A DNA stretch of 64,000 nt, from the NCBI GenBank assembly GCA_024234575.1, contig JACKOB010000005.1, positions 372,001-436,000 on the forward strand, written 5' to 3'. The DNA is from Hahellaceae bacterium (GTDB lineage: Bacteria > Pseudomonadota > Gammaproteobacteria > Pseudomonadales > Oleiphilaceae). Made by a program: the position numbers and the translations under genes. Positions 1 to 7,242 of the stretch are shown here, piece after piece. How positions within the stretch are numbered: position 1 is the first letter of the stretch; each line of letters opens with the position of its first letter. Below the pieces are notes generated by a model. The model saw nothing but the letters and a program-made list of their open reading frames with translations. It ran no database searches and was not told the origin of the DNA.

Positions 1-242
1 CTAGCTAAAGCCTGCGCCTCTGTCTGGCTCAACTCACCTTTGGCTTGTTTGTTATGATAGAACTCTAATATGCCGTAAGCCGCTTCGGCAATGTTGCGAG
101 TTTTAGCTTCTCGGTCTAAACGCAGGTTGTCTTTTAGTATGCCGAGTGAAATAAACTGCAGGAGAATCATGCCTAAAGCAGATGCTACGATAAGAGTCAG
201 CAATTTATTTCTTACACGCATCCCCGCAAACCAGCTACCCAT
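1..242 (-). CDS. Methyl-accepting chemotaxis protein, N-terminal fragment (cut by window edge)
   Basis: This leftward reading frame runs off the left edge. The visible ~80 residues are a short basic N-terminus, one transmembrane helix (LLTLIVASALGMILLQFISLG) and the start of a periplasmic segment with NIAEAAYGILEFYHNK and a GELSQTEAQ stretch. That arrangement is typical of the single-Cache (sCache_2) sensor domain of chemoreceptors, although the signalling domain lies outside the window. I chose the ATG at 240-242 because GAGG sits 6 nt upstream. An ATG at 219-221 has no usable spacing and one at 252-254 has no Shine-Dalgarno. The ligand cannot be inferred. It could also be a Cache-sensor histidine kinase or diguanylate cyclase, but the start most resembles receptors. 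Confidence 0.75.
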   Translation of the reverse strand, partial: MGSWFAGMRVRNKLLTLIVASALGMILLQFISLGILKDNLRLDREAKTRNIAEAAYGILEFYHNKQAKGELSQTEAQALA

Positions 243-445
243 AAACAACCTCATAAAGAAAACACTGAAGAACGAACAGCAAGCTGATCGTAAAAAACCA
301 GATAGTAGTATATTTGTACAGATTAAATTTTGACCGCAATCAACAACGATAAACAACAATAAACAACAACTCTTACCTAACGTTAGTTGAATAATCGCCA
401 AATTCAAACAACTTAAATTCGCTTTGAAATATGCCCCCAGACGAG

Positions 446-474
446 CAAACCCGGCGCAATGCCGGGTTTGTTTT
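446..474 (+). terminator. Intrinsic terminator-like hairpin
   Basis: A perfect 10-bp stem (CAAACCCGGC 446-455 / GCCGGGTTTG 461-470) with a 5-nt loop is followed by TTTTATT on the + strand. No + strand gene lies immediately upstream, so it may act as a weak bidirectional block for the leftward gene ending at 575. The T-rich side faces right. Confidence 0.6.
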
Positions 475-502
475 ATTCAACAAGGCAAGCGACCAGAAAT
501 TA

Positions 503-524
503 CCAATTGTTAAAGCACAATTGG
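503..524. repeat. Perfect 8-bp inverted repeat downstream of GGDEF/EAL gene
   Basis: CCAATTGT (503-510) and ACAATTGG (517-524) flank a 6-nt loop about 50 bp past the leftward stop codon at 575. It is AT-rich and lacks a T-run, so it is more likely an mRNA 3' stabiliser or chance than a strong terminator. Confidence 0.4.
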
Positions 525-574
525 CTAGCGCTTTTGTACACGGTTAATTACCAACATCCCACCTTTACAAGCTT

Positions 575-3500
575 TTAGTCGGCAGCAGAAGAAAAAGCCT
601 CTTTACGCGCAACAATCACCTGCTGAAGCTCTTCCGCAGGAACCGCAGGACTGAATAAGAATCCCTGAAAACTAGAGCAACCACAGCGTTCCAGATATAA
701 CATTTGCTCGCGAGTTTCGACACCTTCAGAGATCACGTCTATTCCCATCCGACTGGCCATCGCAATCGTCGACTCGACAATGCAAGCGTCATCTTTGTCG
801 ACAAGGACATCCCTTATAAAGGTCTGATCGATCTTAAGTGTGTTAATAGGCAGCTTTTTAATATAGGCAAGGGAAGAATAACCGGTACCAAAGTCATCAA
901 TAGAGAAGCGCACGCCAAGCGCTTTAATTCGCGCCATTTTTGCAGAAACTTCTTCAATGTTTTCTAGCAAGAGGTTTTCAGTGACTTCAATTTCGAGGCT
1001 TGAGGCGGATAAAGAGGCGGCAGACAATGAGCTTATGACGTCGCTCTCGAATGCTTCATTCATAAACTGTGAGGCGCTGACATTTACGGCAACACAGGAA
1101 ACAGACATATCAGACTGTTGCCATTGTGCCATTTGCCGACAGGCTTCGCGTAGCGTCCAACGACCAAGATCGTGAATCAATCCTGTGTCTTCGCAGACAG
1201 GTAAAAACTCATTAGGCGCAACAGTCCCCTCGTTTGGACGTAACCAGCGAATTAGCGCCTCTACTGAATGCACCTCGCCGTGAATGTTAAACTGAGGCTG
1301 ATAATACAGCGCAAACTCTTGCTCCTTCATCGCAACTCTTAATGCTCTTTCCATTCTCAGCCATGCATCTGCAGCAGCTTGCAGGCTCGGATCAAAAAAC
1401 CTGACGGTATTTCTGCCCATTTTTTTCGCTAGATACATGGCATTATCCGCCTGGCGAAGAAAGTCTTCATCAGTATCGTTTTCATTGGGAAAGAGCGTTA
1501 CACCGATACTTGGGGAGGTATAGAGCTCATGTCCAAAAACGGTAAATGCCGGCCCAAAGGACTCCAGAATTTTCTGCGAGAATTTTTCTGCTGCTGTGGC
1601 CGCTGTACGTAGGCTATATCCCATTTCAGAGGCAACAATGACAAACTCATCTCCCCCCAGTCTGGCAACAGAGTCTTCTTCTCTTAAGACTGAAGTCAGC
1701 CTCTTGGCGACCTCTATCAACAGGTTATCACCGACGCCATGACCCAGTGCATCGTTAATAGTCTTAAAACGGTCTAAATCTATAAATATCAAGGCCCCAT
1801 ATGCGTGTCGTCGCTTACATTGCGAGATAGCCTGCTTGATCTTATCGACAAACAAACGCCGGTTTGGCAGCTCGGTAAGCGGGTCATAAAAAGCCAATCG
1901 GTGGATTTTAGCTTCGTGTTCTTTCGTCTCGCTGATATCCCGAAAAACACCAATGTAGTGGGTAACTTCTCCGCAGGTGTCTTTTACTGTATTAATCGTT
2001 AACCAGGAAGGATAAATTTTTCCGCCTTTGGTTTTGTTCCAGATATCCCCGGCCCAATTTCCTGAAGAATGAATACTGGCCCACATCTCACGATAAAATT
2101 CGCTGGTCTGCCTGCCTGAGTGCAGTATTGAGGGCTTCTGACCTATGGCTTCCACTTCTGTGTACCCTGTAATTTTTGAAAAGGCCTCGTTAACACGCAC
2201 CAGAAAGCCGTTGGCATCAGTTACCATAATGCCGTCTATCGTTTGGAAAGCAACGGCCGCGAGTCTAACCTCTTCAGCCAACACATTTTGCTCGGTGACG
2301 TCATGCTCGATCGTCGCTATCGCGTAGGGTTGGCTCATGTCATCTAACAGCAATGTGCAAGTCAGGCTTACAGAGACTTCTTTACCATTTTTTGTTAATC
2401 GTTTTGATTCAACAACCCCTAGATTGTTGCCATTGATTGTTGCACTGATTATCTCTTTCATCCGCGCTTTGTGGCTTACCGGTACCAGGTCATAGGTGCT
2501 TAGTTTTATAGCCTCTGCACTACGGAAACCAAATAATTTTTCTGCACTGTGATTCCATGAAATCACACGACCATCGAGCGAGTGGATAACAATCGGGTCT
2601 TGAGAGTGGGTAACCACCGCCGCCAGTTGTTCCTTCTCTGTGGATATTTTTCGAATGGTCGTAATGTCCAGAAAGTTAAGCGTCGCTCCCGATATATCCC
2701 CCGTGGCCGTAAGAAATGGATTGGCCCGCATCACGTAAATTAAACCGCTATTAGCAACGTTTTCAACTTCACAAGCAACACCTGTAGCAAGGACCCCCTC
2801 GACTACCTCCTCCAGATTCACGCCTCTTAAATGGTGGGCAATATGCGCTATCGGGCGACCAATATCCTGTGGCAACAAATGCAACAATTGGCAGGCACCG
2901 GGGGATACCTGGCGAATGCTTTTGTTTTCATCTACGAACAAATTAATGATGTTAGAACTGATCATCAGGTTATTGATATCGTCATTCAGTGCGGCGAGTT
3001 CTGCTACTTTTTGTTGATATTCATTATTAACGACCAGCAATTCTTCATTGGAACACTGTAATTCTTCATTCGTGCTTTGCAGCTCTTCATTGCCAGACTG
3101 CATTTCTTCGTTGGCCGACTGCAACTCTTCATTGGTCGCCTCAAGCTCTTCCACTGCGCTGCGCAGATTTTGCTTAGTAAAATAGAGTTCTTCTTCTAAA
3201 TCACTAATACGTTGCAATGTCATTTGGTCGAGGTTGAATTTATCTTCATCAACGCCTGCGGGAATATCGGCGGTACTGACTTTCTCAAATAAAACCGCAA
3301 AGAGATCGCCCTGATTTTTACCCCCTGGCAGCTTGTTGATGCTTAAATCAATCAGGATGCTTTTTTTACCCAGCACGACAGGAACACTGGAAAATACCAA
3401 CGCCTCTTTTTTATCTTCGAAGTTCTTTAACCCCATCGATATTGGCAACCGCAGATTCGGGTCTTTTAGTCGTGATAGGTCATTGACGGGTTCGCCACTG

Positions 3501-3850
3501 GGAAAATGCAATAAGTCTGTGCTGTCTCCCAATATGTAGACAATATCTCCCTGCAACGTTACCACCAAAACCAGGGGCAAGTACCTTCCTGCAAGCATTT
3601 GCAACAACCGCTCGCGCACAATATCGTCACTCGCGCTTCGGCTCATATTGGCTTTTTTCAGGGTAGCGTTAAAAGGCTGATCCATGGCCATTCTCCATCC
3701 GGGTAGTGCCGATGCCAAAAAACGCGGTTTATTGGCCAGCTCGTAAATACGCCAGCGTTCGTTTAGCAGCTCAAAGCTGCTGTTGCTTCCCAGTGTTTCA
3801 CTGGGTGAAAGGATCAGAATGCCTCCTTTTTTAATCCAAAACCAAAACAA
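575..3850 (-). CDS. PAS-GGDEF-EAL portion of a frameshifted CheB-CheR-PAS-GGDEF-EAL protein
   Basis: This frame continues the CheB-CheR gene ending at 3814. Its first residues (KKGGILILSPSETLG, then FELLNERWRIYE) are the last strands of a CheR methyltransferase, so it is not an independent protein start. The only near-upstream start is a TTG with no ribosome site. Then follow a PAS-like region, a coiled coil of repeated NEELQS units (~218-295), three PAS domains (~300-650), GGDEF (~655-815, intact RLGGDEF) and EAL (~830-1080). The EAL domain keeps EALIRW, DDFGTG, LKID and EGVE, so both cyclase and phosphodiesterase activity look possible. Read through by a -1 frameshift, the whole product would be about 1528 residues, linking chemotaxis-type methylation domains to c-di-GMP turnover. 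It may instead be a disrupted gene or a sequence error. Confidence 0.85.
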   Translation of the reverse strand: MFWFWIKKGGILILSPSETLGSNSSFELLNERWRIYELANKPRFLASALPGWRMAMDQPFNATLKKANMSRSASDDIVRERLLQMLAGRYLPLVLVVTLQGDIVYILGDSTDLLHFPSGEPVNDLSRLKDPNLRLPISMGLKNFEDKKEALVFSSVPVVLGKKSILIDLSINKLPGGKNQGDLFAVLFEKVSTADIPAGVDEDKFNLDQMTLQRISDLEEELYFTKQNLRSAVEELEATNEELQSANEEMQSGNEELQSTNEELQCSNEELLVVNNEYQQKVAELAALNDDINNLMISSNIINLFVDENKSIRQVSPGACQLLHLLPQDIGRPIAHIAHHLRGVNLEEVVEGVLATGVACEVENVANSGLIYVMRANPFLTATGDISGATLNFLDITTIRKISTEKEQLAAVVTHSQDPIVIHSLDGRVISWNHSAEKLFGFRSAEAIKLSTYDLVPVSHKARMKEIISATINGNNLGVVESKRLTKNGKEVSVSLTCTLLLDDMSQPYAIATIEHDVTEQNVLAEEVRLAAVAFQTIDGIMVTDANGFLVRVNEAFSKITGYTEVEAIGQKPSILHSGRQTSEFYREMWASIHSSGNWAGDIWNKTKGGKIYPSWLTINTVKDTCGEVTHYIGVFRDISETKEHEAKIHRLAFYDPLTELPNRRLFVDKIKQAISQCKRRHAYGALIFIDLDRFKTINDALGHGVGDNLLIEVAKRLTSVLREEDSVARLGGDEFVIVASEMGYSLRTAATAAEKFSQKILESFGPAFTVFGHELYTSPSIGVTLFPNENDTDEDFLRQADNAMYLAKKMGRNTVRFFDPSLQAAADAWLRMERALRVAMKEQEFALYYQPQFNIHGEVHSVEALIRWLRPNEGTVAPNEFLPVCEDTGLIHDLGRWTLREACRQMAQWQQSDMSVSCVAVNVSASQFMNEAFESDVISSLSAASLSASSLEIEVTENLLLENIEEVSAKMARIKALGVRFSIDDFGTGYSSLAYIKKLPINTLKIDQTFIRDVLVDKDDACIVESTIAMASRMGIDVISEGVETREQMLYLERCGCSSFQGFLFSPAVPAEELQQVIVARKEAFSSAAD
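3789..3834 (-). promoter_or_regulatory. Candidate -1 programmed ribosomal frameshift site (A AAA AAG plus downstream hairpins)
   Basis: On the minus strand the CheR frame reads TTA AAA AAG GAG GCA TTC TGA, so positions 3832-3826 are the heptamer A AAA AAG in exactly the X XXY YYZ phase. A -1 slip gives LKK-GGILILSPSETLG, restoring the family sequence without loss or gain. Downstream lie two mutually exclusive perfect hairpins: TTTCAC/GTGAAA (3810-3796, 15 nt away) and CCCAGTG/CACTGGG (3805-3789, 20 nt away). These spacers are longer than usual for stimulators, and no upstream Shine-Dalgarno is seen. A homopolymer indel (6 A instead of 7) explains the same data. Confidence 0.5.
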
Positions 3851-5160
3851 CGTACCACATGCTGTTGTATTTCAGGCTTCAAGTAGATAAAGACGTTGCG
3901 GCAGCTAATCAAGTCTATATTGCTGAACGGGATATCCTCGGTTAAGTCATGCCTGAAAAAAACGACCAGTTTCTTGAGTTCCTCCGTGACCTGGTACTCG
4001 TCACCATGGTCTAAGAAATATTTTTCAATTGCCTGTTCGGGAAGTTGTTTAGAAATGCTTTTTGGATAGGTACCCGCATTGGCTTTGCGGATGGACTCAG
4101 GATTAATATCACTGGCAAGTATTTTGACCTGTTGCGAGATGCCCTGAGACTGCATGTAGTCGAGACAAAGCATGGCATAGCTGTAGGCTTCTTCTCCCGT
4201 CGCACAGCCAGCGACCCATAGTCTTAATTCTCGGCCTTGCGCTTCTTTAAACAGTTCAGGTATAACCGTCGATCTTAGCTCTTCGAAAACACCTTTATCC
4301 CTAAAAAATGAAGAGACACCAATGAGTAGATCGCTCCCTAACAGCTCTGTTTCGGACACAGAATGACTAATTAACTGAAGGTAGCTGTCAATATCATTGC
4401 ACTGCTTGTTCAATAAAATTCTGCGGGAAATACGCCGCTGTACCGTGGATAGTTTGTAACGCGAGAAGTCGACGTGACAGGTGTTTTTCAGTATCGACAT
4501 AATTCTTAGATAGCCGGACGAGTTCGGGTCAAGACTCAGACTCTGGTGGCTATCCTTGATAAGCGCCACTAACATCGGTGCAATGTTTTCCGGCGTCAGC
4601 ACAATATCGGCCGCATTCATTTCAATAACCCGATCAGGCATTGATCGAAATTCAGCCGTTTCCGGGTCTTGCACAATAACCAGACCGCCCGCCTGACGCA
4701 CAACAATGGCGCCCACCCGACCATCATCACAAGCACCAGAGAGCACAATTGCGACGGCCTTTTCTTTCTGATCGATCGCAAGGGACTCTAGAAACGTATT
4801 AAAAATATGGCTGCGGATCTCCAACCCTTTGTGCGACTTTAATGCGATTTGGCCATTCGACAACGTCACAAAATAACCAGGGGGTGCCACATAGATGGTG
4901 TTGGCTTGCACCAGCTCGTCATGAACGGCGGAGAGCACAGGCATACTACAGTGGTTTCTCAGGATATCCGGCAGCATGCTATCGTTGTCAGGGGCTAAAT
5001 GCTGCAGGACAAAAAAAGCGGCACCGGTATCATCGGGCGTATCAGCCAAAATTGTCTGAATGGGAGCAAGGCCACCAGCAGAGCCCAACAGCGCGACAAT
5101 GCTGATTGGTTGGTTGTCTCCCGACTTTACCGTCGTCAGCGTTTTCTCTGTGCCACGCAT
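3814..5160 (-). CDS. CheB-CheR fusion, frameshifted before the end of CheR
   Basis: Residues 1-200 are a CheB methylesterase domain without receiver. The catalytic residues are visible: Ser27 in LGSAGG, His54 in VLQHLAP and Asp146 in SGACDDG. Residues ~215-270 are the CheR N-terminal helices and ~275-445 the SAM-dependent methyltransferase (VAGCATGEEAYS at 316-327, SCRNVFIYL near 425). The frame stops after LKKEAF. In relatives the sequence runs on as GG-x-L-x-L-x-x-SETL, which is present in the -1 frame. A zero-frame product would thus be CheB-CheR lacking the last CheR strands. The start at 5160 has AGGA directly abutting it, which is poor, but no better start is in frame. The family is a stand-alone sensory protein rather than classical CheB or CheR. 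Confidence 0.85.
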   Translation of the reverse strand: MRGTEKTLTTVKSGDNQPISIVALLGSAGGLAPIQTILADTPDDTGAAFFVLQHLAPDNDSMLPDILRNHCSMPVLSAVHDELVQANTIYVAPPGYFVTLSNGQIALKSHKGLEIRSHIFNTFLESLAIDQKEKAVAIVLSGACDDGRVGAIVVRQAGGLVIVQDPETAEFRSMPDRVIEMNAADIVLTPENIAPMLVALIKDSHQSLSLDPNSSGYLRIMSILKNTCHVDFSRYKLSTVQRRISRRILLNKQCNDIDSYLQLISHSVSETELLGSDLLIGVSSFFRDKGVFEELRSTVIPELFKEAQGRELRLWVAGCATGEEAYSYAMLCLDYMQSQGISQQVKILASDINPESIRKANAGTYPKSISKQLPEQAIEKYFLDHGDEYQVTEELKKLVVFFRHDLTEDIPFSNIDLISCRNVFIYLKPEIQQHVVRCFGFGLKKEAF

Positions 5161-5280
5161 TCCTGTTGCCCCGCCTTGTATTTAAAACGTCCAGTAGTCG
5201 CACCATGAGAAACGCACGCCATCACTAATAGTAGCAGGTTATTAGCGATAACATCTGACAGTTTTATGATGCAACTTCGC

Positions 5281-5317
5281 AGCTCTCTACGTTACAGTCA
5301 CTGTATAGATGAGAGCT
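5281..5317. promoter_or_regulatory. Nested dyad in divergent promoter region
   Basis: AGCTCTC (5281-5287) and GAGAGCT (5311-5317) enclose the palindrome ACAGTCACTGT (5294-5304). Both dyads share the same centre at 5299, between the divergent CheB-CheR and ABC exporter genes. This looks like an operator, but no regulator is identified. Confidence 0.35.
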
Positions 5318-5441
5318 TGAAGCAGATAAACCCCTGAAGATCACGCCTGACAAAAATAACTGCCCAAATTTACTTGATTACGCAGAGTTCACCCCAACAC
5401 TGATCATAGCCGTCACCCTTTTTCGCAACTGTGAATGATCT

Positions 5442-7223
5442 ATGCCCTCTGAAGCTATCTCTGTTAAAGAAAGCCCCCGTAAGAAACTAAGTATCTTATT
5501 CGAGCTGACTCGTTTTATTCGTCCCTACCTCGGTACCATTGTAGCCGCCGCTATTGCGCTGATATTTACCGCCGCTGTGATGCTTTCGGTGGGGCAAGGT
5601 GTACGCATGCTCATCGACGAGGGGTTTGCGCAGCAATCACTAGAACAACTGCGCCAGGCGATCTTTTTTATACTGATGATAACGCTGCTGATAGCGGCTG
5701 GCACTTACGCACGGTTTTATCTGGTTTCCTGGCTTGGGGAGCGGGTTAGCGCAGATATCCGTTTGGCGGTGTTTAACCACGTGATTACCTTACATCCCAG
5801 CTATTTCGAAACCCATGGCAGTGGCGACATTATGTCTCGCATTACCACCGACACGACACTGCTACAAAGCATTATCGGCTCGTCATTTTCGATGGCACTG
5901 CGCAGCCTGCTGATGTTTATCGGCGCCCTCATTATGCTGTTCGCCACCAATATTAAGCTGACGATGATCGTGATGATTGGCGTGCCTTTCATACTGATTC
6001 CAATCCTACTTTATGGGCGTCGGGTACGGGCACTGTCGCGCAAAAGTCAGGATTCCATGGCTGATGTCGGCAGCTACGCCGGAGAAGCCATCGAGAACAT
6101 TAAAACGGTGCAAAGTTACACACGTGAGCCAGAAGAACGTGCCGCATTTATGGCAGAGGTTGAACGCTCGTTTGCCATTGGTCGGCGTCGGGTGAAGCAG
6201 CGAGCCACACTTATTGCCAGTGTCATTCTTATTGTCTTCGGTGCTATCACGGGTATGCTTTGGGTGGGCGGCAGCGATGTTATCGCGGGCAACATGAGTG
6301 GCGGCCAGCTAGGCGCGTTTGTTTTTTATGCCATTATTGTCGCCTCGTCGTTGGCCACTATTTCTGAGGTGTTTGGAGAATTGCAACGGGCAGCCGGGGC
6401 AACAGAAAGGCTGATCGAAATTCTGCAGGTAGAAAGTCATATAGTCGCACCGGTAGACAATCCGCAGTCGGTAGCAGAGCTAACCGCTGAAATCGAGTTC
6501 AAAAACGTCAGCTTCCATTACCCTTCCCGCCCCAATCAGGCCGCTACCGATCAGCTCTCATTAAAAGTAGAGGCAGGAAAAGTGCTTGCGCTGGTTGGCC
6601 CTTCCGGAGCGGGAAAATCCACCTTATTCGAGCTGCTGCAAAGATTTTACGATCCCCAGTCAGGCACCATCAGTCTTGGTGGCGTAGATCTAAGAGCGCT
6701 TGACCCCAAAGAACTACGGCAATCAATGGCACTGGTACCGCAGCAGCCAGCGCTTTTTAGTGCCGATGTGATGCATAACATTCGCTACGGCAAGCCCGAT
6801 GCAACTGAAGCAGAAGTGATCGAGGCGGCGAAAAAAGCTCATGCCCACGACTTTATCCTCAAGCTGCCACAGGGCTATCAAAGCCATTTGGGTGAAAGAG
6901 GCGTGCGCCTATCTGGTGGCCAGCGCCAGCGCATTGCCATTGCCCGAGCCATCCTGAAGAACCCCCAGATTTTATTACTGGATGAAGCCACCAGTGCGCT
7001 TGATAGTGAAAGCGAGCATCACGTACAGAAGGCACTGGAAGCCCTGATGCAGGGTCGCACCACGCTGATCATCGCGCACCGGTTATCGACGATTCAGCAT
7101 GCCGACAACATAGCGGTGTTTGATCATGGCAAGCTTATTGAGGTCGGCGATCACCCCACACTGATGCAGCGCTGCAGCCTTTACCAGCGGCTGGTTGAGT
7201 TGCAGTTTACACAGCCACAGTAA
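5442..7223 (+). CDS. ABC exporter, fused permease/ATPase half-transporter
   Basis: The protein has an ABCB/MsbA-like layout: a six-helix membrane domain (~30-310) and a C-terminal ATPase domain (~345-585). Visible motifs are Walker A GPSGAGKST (~387), signature LSGGQRQRIAIARA (~489), Walker B ILLLDEATSALD (~510) and the H-loop IIAHRLST. It would work as a homodimer exporting a lipid, peptide or drug; the substrate cannot be told from sequence. At 593 residues it is full length for the family. It stands alone: the leftward gene at 7243 converges on it with only ~20 bp between, and no terminator is obvious. No strong ribosome site precedes the ATG at 5442. Confidence 0.9.
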   Translation: MPSEAISVKESPRKKLSILFELTRFIRPYLGTIVAAAIALIFTAAVMLSVGQGVRMLIDEGFAQQSLEQLRQAIFFILMITLLIAAGTYARFYLVSWLGERVSADIRLAVFNHVITLHPSYFETHGSGDIMSRITTDTTLLQSIIGSSFSMALRSLLMFIGALIMLFATNIKLTMIVMIGVPFILIPILLYGRRVRALSRKSQDSMADVGSYAGEAIENIKTVQSYTREPEERAAFMAEVERSFAIGRRRVKQRATLIASVILIVFGAITGMLWVGGSDVIAGNMSGGQLGAFVFYAIIVASSLATISEVFGELQRAAGATERLIEILQVESHIVAPVDNPQSVAELTAEIEFKNVSFHYPSRPNQAATDQLSLKVEAGKVLALVGPSGAGKSTLFELLQRFYDPQSGTISLGGVDLRALDPKELRQSMALVPQQPALFSADVMHNIRYGKPDATEAEVIEAAKKAHAHDFILKLPQGYQSHLGERGVRLSGGQRQRIAIARAILKNPQILLLDEATSALDSESEHHVQKALEALMQGRTTLIIAHRLSTIQHADNIAVFDHGKLIEVGDHPTLMQRCSLYQRLVELQFTQPQ

Positions 7224-7242
7224 TCAGCCTGCCAAGAATAGA

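Larger units (their letters stand above)
243..574. other. Intergenic region between chemoreceptor start and the GGDEF/EAL gene end
   Basis: No gene is seen. The left part should hold the leftward promoter of the chemoreceptor. It is A-rich with short repeated ATAAACAACA units around 305-370 and a 10-bp palindrome CTAACGTTAG at 377-386. The right part holds two hairpins described separately. Confidence 0.5.

Noticed and set aside
91-333. Rightward 80-codon open frame at the left edge
   Set aside because: It is antisense to the chemoreceptor N-terminus, whose sensor-like protein sequence and ribosome site on the minus strand are convincing.
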